Below, piece by piece: positions 11,300 through 23,580 of a DNA stretch of 64,000 nucleotides. Position 1 is the first letter of the stretch; each line of letters opens with the position of its first letter. The stretch is from Sclerodactyla briareus. Its lineage: Eukaryota; Echinodermata; Holothuroidea; Dendrochirotida; Sclerodactylidae. Below the pieces are notes generated by a model that saw only the letters and a program-made list of their open reading frames with translations, did no database searches and was not told where the DNA came from. The translations under genes were made by a program, and so were the position numbers. The DNA is taken from positions 310,001 through 374,000 of the forward strand of contig JAODTK010000367.1 of the NCBI GenBank assembly GCA_026419785.1, given 5' to 3'.

Positions 11300-13055
11300 G
11301 GAGATATGATGATTCAATTCGGAATTCTCAAAAGGAACGGCCGACAAATATATGTTTTGCTAAGGGGACCTATTCCACAAAATTACGAAATTTTGACCTG
11401 ATACTATCGTTTCAACTGGAAAAGTCCCCGTTGTAGTTTCGTATCAGAAAATACAAAAGATTACCAAAGTTCGGGTAGGCTGCGGTGGTAGAAAGGAGGA
11501 CATGAAGCTTAATCGAACTTCAACGATTTAAGTGAGGAGTTCGGTTATGATAGTGTTTTAGGTACACCTACCTTCAGGGAGTTGTCACGGGGCCTCCTGG
11601 AGAGGAGGTGAAACAATTTTCAGAATGTCAATTTACACCGTTAATCACATAACTAATCAAAAATGAACATTGGTAAGGAATTCATTTCCCAGAATTTTTC
11701 CTATATACCTGACTAATATTGAACAATGCACACAGATAGAGCCACAGTCGAGTAATCGTTATTGACCTCGACATTGCGAGGAAATCAGTGTTAAAACGTA
11801 TATTTTCCTATTTAAGGTAATAAAACATATATGAGGGCCTTTGTTGTAGATGAAACGGAAATGCGTCTAATAAGAGATCGGGAAATCAGGAGACCTAGCC
11901 GAGAGATTGTCACCTATAAGACATCATTATTTCCGAGAAAAAATGCCAAAAAAGGACAGGAAAAAGACCTTCTCTACCTGATCATTTAATTCTTCAAGAC
12001 TGCTTGTCTAATCCGCGGAACGTTTGCCGATGTTAATATATTCGCGTGGCGTGGTTGCCAAAAACAATCAGAAGATCGCTCTGTCACAATTCGTTTTCCC
12101 TTCAATTGCTCTTATTTCTACTTACTTCTCCATTGAAGGAATACGAATTTAGATACCTTTATAAGTTAGTCTCGTTCAACGAACCTAGAGTTGAATGACG
12201 AATATGATATTAAATATTGGAAATGATGTGACACACCGTGGGCGTTGGGGGATTTACGAAAACATAACAATAGCGGTGTTGAAATGCTACACGTTACATG
12301 TACGTTGTCCAAGTGGCACAGTCAAGTATAGCCGTGAGCGATTTTGATTTTAGAAAAAAGTAGGAATAACTGACGATCATACACTCGCTCAACTAGATCA
12401 CCATCTACACAATAGTCGATCGCGTATTCCAAGTTAAAATCCATCACCCCTCTCAGCAGACATGTCCTGTAACAACACTTTTTGCCTACGAATGGCCTTG
12501 TTAGCTGCGGGGTGGCAAGCACTGCAAGTCCTCTCGTTAATTCGTTGGTTATTCGATTCGTCGTCTGCCGTCTGTTCGTCTCGTTCACTCATAGCTTCTG
12601 AACCGTACATGCAAATTCAAGATGAAACATGGTGGGTGGATGAAGCACGCACTGCTAGGCTGATTGTATTTTTGGTTGCAAAAATTTGATTATTAGATGT
12701 TATTCAAATCCAAATAATTCCCCAAATTAGTCTTCCCACAACCCTTCCCATTGAGCTCTCTCTGTGAGAGAGTTGTTTGATTACATTACTACCTATCTCT
12801 TGCAGAGCAGGCAGAAGCTAGAAGGGGACAGTTTAGATTTTCTGTCAGCACTGAGTGCAATGAATAGAAGCAATGGGGGGGGGGGACTTACAGGCAGGTC
12901 TGTGGGAGATCTGTCAATCACCTTCTCCTATGTAGGTGCTGGCTGGACTTCAGCCCTGTGGGGAAACTACCGTCCATGGGGGAAATGAATTGAGGCGGTG
13001 AGGGGGACTCACATGCAGTTCCAAGTTTCTGTACCACGGTTCACTGCTACAGGCT
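11300..13055. other. No recognised gene
   Basis: Two opposed short frames overlap at 12,322-12,689 but match nothing I know. A short hairpin, CTCTCTCTGTGAGAGAG, lies near 12,757, and an 11-G run sits at 12,875-12,885. Confidence 0.45.
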
Positions 13056-13165
13056 GGGAATGAGTTGTGCTGGGTACATATAGAGTTGTGCTGGGTACAA
13101 CAAGTTTTGTTGGGTACGCACATAGCAAATATCAGGCCTAGGAATGAGTTGTGTTGGCTACATTT
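13056..13165. repeat. Short tandem duplications of GAGTTGTGCTGGGTACA
   Basis: The word GAGTTGTGCTGGGTACA or a close variant occurs four times (about 13,062, 13,083, 13,105 as AGTTTTGTTGGGTACGC, and 13,145 as GAGTTGTGTTGGCTACA). A longer echo repeats AATGAGTTGTG...CATAGCAAAT or AATAGCAAAT. This looks like a young local duplication that is diverging. Confidence 0.7.
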
Positions 13166-14044
13166 TATTGTGATGAACGCAATAGCAAATTTTATGCCAA
13201 TGTGGGTAGACAGTTCGAAGTCATTCCATGGTGATGTCAGTAGTATAGAGGTCAATTAAATGGAACATACAATGAATGTGAATGGTGAGAACATGCAGTG
13301 TATCTGTCACAGGAATGTTTGCAGTCCGAGAAGAGTACCAAGACGGTTTCGACTTGCGCTTGTTTTTGTGAAACAATGGCTGACATTTTTTTAGCGAAAA
13401 AAAAGTCTCAAAATTGCAAATTCTTGTGTGAAATATGAATAATTTGGATGATGAAGCCTATGGAACTTCGAATGTAGGACCTATTCCAAGGTGGTGTGGG
13501 ACAGCTGGTGTAAGATACTTTAGCCAGTCGCTCAAGAAATTTACCAGCCCGAGTTCAAATGAGATTAGCGAAACGACATTAGTCACTTAGCAACAGGGCC
13601 CAATTAGCTGAGACCCATAGCAACAACAGTTTCAAGAACTCGAGTTTACTGTGATGTGTAGGCTCTGGCATATTAATGAGGCCAACTGGCCGTTATTGCA
13701 AAATAACGGATGAATCGAAGTGCCCAATCGACCATCGGAATTCCAACAATAACGGAAAGTGGGGGGTTGTAGATTAAGACAAAAAATTCTACAAGAAGTT
13801 GGCAAGCAACAGTAAACGACAAATATGTGGTGTTTCCATGAAATAAATCTATCTGTACCCTTCGGTACCCTGATGGAATTCTACCGTTGTGGCCTCCTTC
13901 ATCATTGTGGGATACGTCTGTTCTATCAATCCTGCAATTGATGTGATACAAGATAACCATGATACATCGGCAACATACTGGTTATTCAGTGACTCGCAAA
14001 AATTACGCAAAAATTTACACACATGCACGTAGACGCTATCAGTG
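13166..14044. other. No recognised gene
   Basis: Minus-strand frames at 13,673-14,088 overlap the SINE edge and have no recognised motif. Confidence 0.45.
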
Positions 14045-14435
14045 ATGGTATGATTTTTATAGCGCATTAATGTGGGAACCAATCTCAAAGCGCTTCACAA
14101 TCATTTACCATGCTCATTGGCTAACTTTCACACACACACTATATAGTGAACAACCCTTGCCTGTTCCCCCCCTTCGCACCTGGCACACTGAACAGTAATG
14201 CCACATCATCGTGTCCCCGTGGGGACTTCCCATAGGTGCAGCCTCATTTTTTACAGCGCGACGCTATAAGTTACACTAACAGGATACCCATTACACCTGG
14301 TAGAGTGATGAAGCAATCGAGATGAAGCAACTTGCTCAAGGGCAAAATGCGGCCCACAAGCCGGACTCGAAACCCACAACCACTGGGTCGAGCTCTGAAA
14401 GCCTGAACCAATCAGGCAACCAAGCTATCAGGGAG
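14045..14435 (-). mobile_element. tRNA-derived SINE with 3' tail
   Basis: Read on the minus strand, the element starts at about 14,435 with an A-box-like TAGCTTGGTTGCCTGATTGG. It has a B-box GTGGGTTTCGAGTCC (plus-strand 14,363-14,377), then CTTGAGCAAGTTGCTTCAT, a phrase typical of tRNA-head SINE bodies. It ends at about 14,045 with GAAGCGCTTTGAG and ATGCGCTATAAAAATCATACC. Length is about 390 bp. The tail resembles the LINE 3' ends at 56.6 kb and 60.6 kb, which suggests mobilisation by a CR1/L2-like partner. No target-site duplication could be fixed. Confidence 0.7.
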
Positions 14436-14439
14436 ATGG

Positions 14440-17400
14440 AAATGAATTGAGGAAGACCGTCATTTAAACTATGATCGGACATTAACACCCAACTGGGTAA
14501 GAAAGTTCACGAATAATACTGCAGTGTCATATGGACACCGCGTTTAGAAGGCCTTATCGTGACAGGTGGGGACACTTTTCATTTAGCGTTCTGCCTATAT
14601 TATCACGTTGGAAGGACATCGAGATAATGGGACGGCTGTGATTTAAAAAATGAAGCCAACATCGGTGGTTCCTGAGCATTCTTCGAAATTCAGGTAAAAT
14701 TTCCTTTTAGCTAACAGCTAAACAGGAATCCTATTCGATGAAATCACCATGGTTGTCGATTGTAGATTTCACTTACAAGAATGTTTCTCATTCAATAACA
14801 AACGACATTCGTAAACGGGTAATACCGAATGGGTCCATCTGAAAATTCCACCACCGTTGGCTTGCTTAATCCTACCATTCTGTGAGTGGTGTCTACGGTT
14901 GTTGCTACTTCATCATTCTACATCAGTCAGTACACTCAGAATAAATATCCAGTCGTATATTTGAATTCCAATGTAAAACTCTGTAAATAGTATCTTCCGC
15001 ACGTTCATTATTATCATTAGTAACTTCCGAATAGTTACGATGGGGTACACAAGGAAACCAAAGTATGTATGTATAGTCCGTGGCCAGCGCTACGGTTCAC
15101 TGCCGAACGCACATAACACCCTAAGCCTCTATTGCGTGCCAGGAGCGAGTTCAAGGAGAATATAATAAGTAATTTCGAATCCATAACCCCAAACCAAGTA
15201 ATAAAAAAAGCGCTCGTGTCATTTTTCAGCAAAGAAACGTGACCCGCGGTCACAACTCTTTTCCTTTTTTTTAGCATTTGCGAAAATCATGAATTAGTGA
15301 CTATAGCATAGTTTTTTATTAAATAGATAGGAAAAAAAGCTAACAAAAGACAAAATGCTGTGAGCGAAAACGAATGTTTCTGTGGAAATGAATACGAATA
15401 GATTCCTAACAGGATAGGTGCTCTTTTCAATTAGTTTTGGAAAAATGCGAGAAATAAGAAATAAAAAGGAACGCACAATTTTTGATTCACCAGTCTATAT
15501 CAGCTGGTAAAAGTATTTTCGAAAAGAGATATTCACTTGATTGCTGCTCTATTGCATCGAACCATGGCATTCTTGGAAAAGAAAGGACCCTAAAATCGAC
15601 GTTAAATTTGGAGAAAACTTCCACCAGTTACCATAATATATCAACTCTTGGACTCTCAGAAAACCATCGAGCCTCAAATAAACCGTAAATTTGACGAACC
15701 TACTTAAAAATCAACGCCACCCGCTGAATTTTTTTTTCGGAACCCGAACTTAGAGACTTTCCACGTTTCCAAACTATGCGTTCGTAAACAATGGGAAGAG
15801 TAACAAAACCAGGAAATAAACTCGTTCATTCGACTTTCTTCCATTTTCTGCCTGAATTGGCATGTGGATTATGCAGACTAATTAATATGAAACATGTTCT
15901 GATAGCGCAATTCAAGAAAACTGCTATGTCGAACGAAAGCGGACATGCCGAGGTGTTCCAACAGTCTCCTGTCACTTTATTGAATTACTGTGGAACATTG
16001 AACCCACAGCCACAAATCATACCACTTGTCATGTTCGAGGACAACGACCCATGCACAGGAGCTATCGATAAACTAGACAGTCGAAGAGTAGCTTATTACG
16101 TTAGTTCATACTGAGCTGATTCGTGCCCATACGATTACTAGGAGAAGAAAAAACCACATGCCCAGCCGCTGTCTATTGTCGATTTTATCTTTGAAGCTAT
16201 GATATTAATCTGCAAAATTACCAATCGACTAGTGGATAGCCAATGAAAAACTGTTTTTTTTATTTTAATTCAATCATAAACTGTAAATATCGAACGTTTG
16301 AAATCGGCATTCTCTGACTACCTATTGTATGCCAGTTCTGTGAAAACTCACACGGGGTCAGAGGACTCTTCGCCCCCTGAGGAAAATGAACGTCGCACAG
16401 AAAAAAAAATAAACGAGACTGATGAGTGAATCCGGCGAAACAAAGTCTGTCACGTAGGATCCTTCTACGATCCCCCAGAAATAAAATTTTATCGTGTACA
16501 CTGTCCAGTTCTCAGGTAAAAGACAAAAACCGTTAAAACACCCCAAGAAACGTCCTGTTAGTTGGGGGTGGCAGTTGGTTGAGTAGTGATTCTCCCTGTA
16601 TATCGTTCGATAGCTTTTTGAGCGAACAGAAATAACCTGCAAGCACACACGGTTACTCTGCCGATAGTCCGGGATTACGCGTTGTGAGTCAGTTCATTGG
16701 CGAAATTAGATAGTAGCGAACAGCTACTCGGGTAAACATCTGAATGAATCTGCAGAGGGCTAGGAGGGATGAAATGAAACAACGTCCCCGTGATGAAACC
16801 AGAGAGATTTTACGACGAGTTTTGGTTACTACACGCGAATTGGCGATGCTGTGTCAGCGAGGCTAAGACGATCCGGTTATGAATATCAACTGTCACAACA
16901 TAACAATATGATGTTAAAGACAAGTCAAGTTCTGCTGTTTTAATGTCAGAGAGATTTGAAATATCCGGGGGGGTGGACCCACATTCGTTTGAATAATGCG
17001 GCAGCATAAATTAATAGTGTTTGACCTCCGCAAAAACGTCTCATACGACAATACAGATCAAAATAACTAATAGTTGGCTTGGAGTTGAGGATTTGGGGGC
17101 AATGAACCAATACAAGCATTTTAAACTACTTGAGTCGTCATTTGTATGCCTCTCTAAATACAATTTCACGTATGTCGGCGCCTGAATTGCGATCACATTA
17201 TTGTCAGTCAACGCCACGTCTACATTGATTGCAGTTCATTGCTTGTTTACTGTTTATATCAAGAACGTGGGAAGATATTCCATGTTTTGCATTGAATCGA
17301 TCCCACCGTAATTCTCCCCTGCAGTTTGTGATAACAGGAGGCAATCATATCCCATTTCCTATTAGGTGTGCTTGGCCACTATGTCATATTTTGGGTAATT

Positions 17401-17995
17401 CGTCTGGGCACATGCACCGCATACATTAAAATTTGAGTCTATCTCATTAGCCTTGTACCTCTGTTATGAAAGGAATCGTCAAGCTTTCCCGATTTGTTTT
17501 TTTTTCCGAATGTTATCTTTCATCAGTGCATCAATTGATAATTATCATACTGCACAGAACCATAATAAGCACATTATTTTGAATCATTTAACCTAGCCTG
17601 GAATCAGTTGGTATAGCTTACTATCTTTTCTTTCACATTTCACTGTGGCTTCTCAAATGCAAAGAAAACCTGGAGTGTGCATGGCAGCAACATGAATTGA
17701 CATCGAGATAAGCATTTGTGGAACGTCCCTTTGCCCTTCGGCACGTTACTGAATAATTCCCCATCAAACATCACTCATCCATCCAGCTTGTAGACTTTCT
17801 AAACTAAGACTCCAGCATTCCATCCTATCGGATCAACTTGAGTAGAGTTTTCTTCCAATTTGTAAGCGTTATTCAGGCTTGTTCAGTACCGGCCTGAAGA
17901 CCAAGGCTAAATGAGAAACATCTTTTATCACTACTCTCCATAATAACTGGCATGTGTTATAACACGCCTGCTCAATTAGTCCACAGTACCTACTG
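14440..17995. other. No recognised gene
   Basis: About 3.5 kb without a recognisable gene or element. The plus-strand frame at 15,791-16,114 (107 codons) has no known motif, no signal peptide and no splice context that I can defend. Base composition is typical of the surrounding background. Confidence 0.45.
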
Positions 17996-17999
17996 TTAA

Positions 18000-18060
18000 T
18001 ATATAAATAGTCTTATCCTTATATAGCGCAACTCCACAAAAAAGAGTTGTTCAAATGCCT
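18000..18060 (-). mobile_element. Probable SINE/LINE 3' tail fragment
   Basis: On the minus strand the sequence reads GGAGTTGCGCTATATAAGGATAAG, resembling the GCGCTATAAAAAT tail of the 14 kb SINE. Nothing recognisable remains upstream, so this would be a severely 5'-truncated copy. Confidence 0.4.
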
Positions 18061-21000
18061 CTTTTGCATTAACTCCCTGTTAAGAATAGCATAACCACGG
18101 GTCATGTTTAAACATAATGTTGAACAATATTACTATCCTTTTTATTGTTGACATACACTGTATGCTGATACTTTTCCATATACTAAATCTTTGAGTTTGT
18201 TATACTTCCAGTTATTGAAAACAATAGCACTTACAAGCCACCCCCATGCATATAATCATAATAAACAAAGATCATAGCAGATTATACGTCGCTGTGGCAT
18301 TCACTGCTAAACTTCCACCGGAGAACTATACTTCGACAGTACGGCTTGAATTTACGCATGTTCATTAGCTTGTTCGCCATTCAAGTATTCTTTTTCACGT
18401 AACATCTCAAGAGTGTCTCATTGAAGCCCTGTATTAACAGACCGATTTATCGTGTTCTATAAAGTTCTCTCTATGTTTTCTATCGAAAGAGAATTCACTC
18501 ATCAACATCAGCTCCTTTTCTTCTAGATATGGTTCATCCGGGGTTCGGGCTGCATTCTTCAGGTGGAAATAAAGATAGAGGAAACAGGTATACGATTAAA
18601 TTAGTTCATGAGATTAAAGTGTGCTTGGCTACATCGATAACGAACAGGAGCACATCCACTTCACCCGGAGTTGGCATTATCTTCATCGGCAAACGCGAAA
18701 TATCAGTCGTTTTTACCTGCTCTATTTTGCCAGTTACAAATAGACAAATTTCTGGGCAGCTTTATACATTTACATGATTCTGGTAATATTTTCATGTATT
18801 TTTCTCTTCGAAATCAATATTCCTGTCTGTTTGATCCGGGATTTTCATCCAGTGCCAGTTATCCAAAATTTCTGGTAACTCTTCAGCATCCATCACTGGT
18901 CACAATTGAATACTTATATATGCTCTGGACTCAGGAGGCTGACCTTACCATTTTGCAATACAAACATTTATTTTGGCCATGGCTTTAGCACTCTTATCCT
19001 TCGCCTAAGTCCTAACTTAGTAATAGTAAGACGGTTGCTTGAAACAGAAATCCACAGCTAGCTGTATGCTAGGAAGGCTGAAATTGTCATGTATTGTATA
19101 AGTGCTTAATGTATACCCATATATGCAATCATGCCCGTGTGAACCTGGATGTATGGGGGTGATAGTGTAGGAATTAGGGGTGGGGGTTTGTGTCCGTGCA
19201 GATTCCAACTCCAGAATCCGATGTTAACACCTGCCTGAGGGAGTCTTCAGCTCCCAGTTTGTCTTGCTAACAAATGAGTTGTGAATGATGTGGTACTGAT
19301 TAATGGGAGTAATCAACTTACATTTTTCCCTCTACCCTCCTCCCACCCCCTTACTCAGTCATGGCCTGGTCAATAGTCCAGTGGGGGTATTAAATGAGGG
19401 CTTCTCTCTTCCAAATCCATACCTAATAATTTAACTCACATTACAGAAGTGCAAGTGATATCTTTTGTTTTTGGGCTCTTCGTCTTATCCAATTCAATTA
19501 TGAACCATTCGTCTTCCGGCGCCGAATATTTGGAGAAAGTCTTCACAATTTTGCCGGAAAATATGTTTTTTCTCCCTAAATTCCAAAAGTTTGACAATTT
19601 TGCTGAATGCAAGGAAACGGTCGTATTTTGTTACTTCCTGGCATGTTAGGGAAATCCTAAACTATTTGGGTATTGTTTCGAAACCACCAAACCAACATAT
19701 TGAACAACCTAAGGAATGGGCACACAAAAAATGAGTCTCACAAAAATGGCCATTTTTCCTCCCATGAAATGCATGGATGGAAAAAAAGGTGTCCAATGGG
19801 AGAGTAAACGGTGTTTGTGATAGTTAGGCGTGTGCGAATTTTGAACAAGTTCGGCTACTCCAAAGTGGAGATATTTGCGAAAAACCATCGAACAATCTGA
19901 CGTACACGCAAAAACGCCCAAACACCACACCAACAAAAAAATTAAACACCACACACACGAACAACACAAACGGATACCCTTTCGAGGCACCCTTTTTTTT
20001 TTCATTATTGACCACCCGACACCCATGGCACACCACCCCATATAGGGAACCCCCTTCATGGAGACTCTAAACCACACTAATGTTACCATAACACGGTTTC
20101 TGTGGCAATCAGCAACAGTATAAATAGGTGAGAGGGCAACCGACTACACTATCTCATCCAGCCCTGCGGGGACAGATGAGATGATTATAGGTAATAACAC
20201 AAACCGGTGTGAAAAACAAGAACGTTCTGACAGGAGCAGTGTATTTCTAAACCAGGCCAGGATCGAAATTGGCCTAATATCAGTGAACATTTCAAAAGGT
20301 AGTGAGAAGAAACGGTGTGATGAAACATGAAGATCAATGCCTCCTGGCAAACGACACGTTCGTGAATTTAATGCGTACAGCTAATGGCCTATTTGTTACA
20401 CTGATTGGCTAAATAGCTCCCACGGGTACGCTTGCCCACTCACAGCATGCAAAAAACTCCTCAAGTCCCTATGATATATAAAAACACTCAAAATAAATGC
20501 GGAGGATGGAGAGATGGTCTATTAAGTGAGCCAAATTGAAGAGTGGTTTTTCAGCAGCCATCAGACCAAAAAATATTGTCAATGTTTCTAGGACGTCTCA
20601 AATAAAAAGGGAGCAGTTTTTGTTTATCTGATTCACCTTCGAACGAGGAGAACAAGTATAAATAAAAAATGATAAATAATAATACTATTTCAGGGGCAGT
20701 TGCTCAATTTCCGAGAGCGGGATATGATAGGTGCCGTTAATAATCATTGAAATTACGAGAAAAGGAGGGAAGGACGCTATATAAATGAATGTCAGTTCTG
20801 AATACCGACCCCGGACCCTGACAGCCAGCATCTGGTGCGAACTGTGTAAGCTGGAACAAGTTCAATTGAGTCTCAAAGCATTTTTTTTTCTAGTGTTAGG
20901 TTGTTATAGCGATGTTAGGGTTCATACCTTGGCATTTAGCAAGGCTAGCAGTGACTAATATGTACAGTACTGTAAATCTGTACGGTAACACGGATCACAC

Positions 21001-22671
21001 TAAAGTGTCAGTTGAACACTCTGTTACGCTATGCATGATGAAATTGAATGAACATACTTATTACACTTGAATATGTCAAGGTAATATGATGCATGTCTCT
21101 ACCTGTAAACCTGGGCGCCACATCCCACGGGGGATGGGGAATACAACCCCCACAACTTTTCGCAGTTGCTCCAATTGAGTAAAACCATTCACACAGTAAT
21201 TTCTGTTCAAAGCGTCCCTCCCTCTCCCCCTTGTCACATGAATGTGCTCTAACTGCATGGGTACATTCTGTACCCATAATAAGCCCAGGAGGCCTAGCCA
21301 TTGGAAAAATACTCGTTGAAATTTATTTTACCAGCTGAGCGGCTAGTTGTTTTACCCTAACTGTCAGGATTGCTCAGAGTGGTACGCTTTCTCCCTCACG
21401 CATGATATTCCCCCAACACCCCCTGATATAATCTTACAGTAATGCAAAGTCCCTGGCTTTATGGAATATTGGTTAAGGAAGCGGCCCAAAGCATTAATTC
21501 AAAAGCGTCCAGACTAATATATTTTTCGGAGAAAAAGAGATGCCCTTTTCCTGGCATATTATATCAATGACGGTGAAAAGACATTTGGTCGTGCCGTATG
21601 CCTTGTAACAGAGGTCGACTGTACGATATAAACAACCCAATAAACTATGTTTCAGAAACGGAAGCGGTCGGCGAGCAGGCTGCGTTGAATGTTGAACATG
21701 TACCTATCGAATTATATTCTTGAAACGTGGAATACGTTTTATTGAATTGGCATGCAGGGGTTCTGAGGTTTTCAGAAATTGGCCAGAACGGGGGTCCCAC
21801 CTCTTATGCCCCTACGGCTGACCCTATCATACTTCTTGACCAACAGCAGTAATTTTATGACTAAATGAATTTCCACATTTTCTTAATACCATTCCTCTCT
21901 CGACAGCTTCGACCGTCTTCCCCGATATCGGGTTTCCATTTTTCCCAGCCGTTTTCCTGCAAACGTCCAGATCAACTTGGAAAATTCAGTCTGGATCCTC
22001 CGACAGATTCCCAATTCGTTTAGGGAGGAGGCGTAAATTAGTACGTTAAAACTAGATATCTAACGTTTTTTTCTAATGGTTTCCCCACTGCACTGTAACG
22101 ATCGAAAACGGTACTCATGTGGCTTTTGGGACATACCCTGGTCGCGTCATTGTAATCCTCCTAGCATTACTGTAGAAAGTCACACGTGTAGAAAACTTAA
22201 CTCTGTCACTGTGTCATATCCCCTCTAGTTCCGAGTCATGTCCATGAGGTATTAGAAAAACAATTCCTGGCATATCTATTTGTAGCAGGTATAGATTCCA
22301 TGTTAGCCACATAATTTTCACTGTACGGAGTAATCTCGCCGACATTTGTGCTCCTTACTACCTTTGAGTCCCAGTGTCCCTCTCTGTGGGACGACTTGAT
22401 TTCCTACAGCTTGCGAGTGTTAACACTCACTGGAGGTCGTGTACACTTCATGATACTTTTCACTGACAAGTTCACATTTTTATGTCACGCACAATCGGTT
22501 TTCGGTCGTTGCATTATGTTTCACAAGCCACACGGCCCATGATTTACTTACGGGTCTTTTCCTTCTGTCCGCCGTATGTTATCCTATGTCATACTACCGC
22601 GCTGTGTAGGCAGGCCTTCATAGTCAGTCCCGCTAACGCTCATCTGAAACCTTTGATAACCCACGACACGC
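18061..22671. other. No recognised gene
   Basis: About 4.6 kb. A polypyrimidine-AG at about 18,529 precedes an open stretch, but it leads to no recognisable protein. About 19,893-19,985 is almost devoid of G on the plus strand (A/C-rich). The largest minus-strand frame (19,709-20,089) overlaps that biased segment and reads as low-complexity Cys/Val/Trp. No mobile element is recognisable. Confidence 0.45.
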
Positions 22672-23580
22672 GTGTACTGACCCGTTTTTTAATAACCTGC
22701 AATTTGTAATCCTCTCTGTCCCGTTTTGTATAACACTTGGCCCGTTTTGTAATAGCTGCCCCGTCTTGTAATAAAATTAGCCCGTTTTGTAATAAAAAAA
22801 AGCTACCGTTATTGTTATAAATTTCTGGCCCAATTTTTGTAATAAAAAGCTGGCCCCGTTTGTAATAACTGCGCAATCTTAATAACTCACTTGTAGGAAC
22901 ACTCTTGGCTGAACTTAGTCCTCCGGGGCGATCCGATATCATTTTCCGTAGTGTCCTCGATAATCGTGTACATGCCTTTGTAGCCTGGGTCGTCAGGGGA
23001 ATTCCTTGGCTCTGGGGTGTGGGGCTTCATGTCAGACGTTGACTATCCATCGTTCCAGGCAGGGCACATGCCGACATTCGTCCAGTCCGACACGTATTTC
23101 CGTCCGAAATGAAAACCACGATTCAGAGCACTTCCAAACAGAATGCACGTCACAACACACGTCGTCGTCCCGAAAATAGAATTAACGCTTTCACTGGTCC
23201 GACACGCCTTCAGTCCGACACGCCTTCAGTCAGAGAATCAAATTCACACTGTCAGTCCGAAAACGAAATAAACCCGTCTGTCCGAAAAGTAATTCAATGT
23301 CAAGCCAGGTTTCTATATTCAGACAATTTTCAAGCTTTGAGGGGCAATGTCTTCTATAACGATATATCGCGACTCGTGTATGACGGTCAACAAAAGACTA
23401 CACTAGGACGTTGATATCGATACGGTTTATCGCCACTATACAAAGTTTTGTTGTATGTCAGTTGCAGTTTATCGTAAATTAAAGTTTATCGGCTGAAAAC
23501 GGGTTCCCCCTTTTTTGGCGTGGGGGATTCATACGGTAATTGCCTGTTATATAATGAGACAATATGTGACCAAACAAGTT
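22672..23580 (+). repeat. Left inverted-repeat arm of the foldback element
   Basis: The outer array, 22,681 to about 22,890, has seven to nine copies of CCCGTTTTGTAATAA with 19-21 bp spacing. The linker is 22,890-23,080. The middle array, 23,080-23,300, is rich in CAGTCCGA and GTCCGACACG. The inner part holds GATATCGATACGG (about 23,411-23,423) and ends in ATGAGACAATATGTGACCAAACAAGTT at about 23,580. The open frame at 23,109-23,414 lies across the middle array and is not a gene. Confidence 0.85.

Noticed and set aside
10890..11309. Ser/Thr/Gln/Tyr-rich open frames as a repetitive secreted protein
   Set aside because: All three overlapping frames are translations of the 16 bp minisatellite, whose unit is not a multiple of three and whose indels break register.
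18529..18777. Exon after the pyrimidine tract CTCCTTTTCTTCTAG
   Set aside because: The open stretch gives no recognisable protein and two frames compete; the acceptor-like tract alone is common by chance.
19709..20089. 126-codon minus frame rich in Cys, Val and Trp
   Set aside because: It reads through a strongly A/C-biased stretch, which by itself creates such residues.
22681..22890. Foldback outer array as a CRISPR-like array
   Set aside because: Units are contiguous and about 20 bp with no unique spacers, and a mirror copy exists 4.6 kb away.
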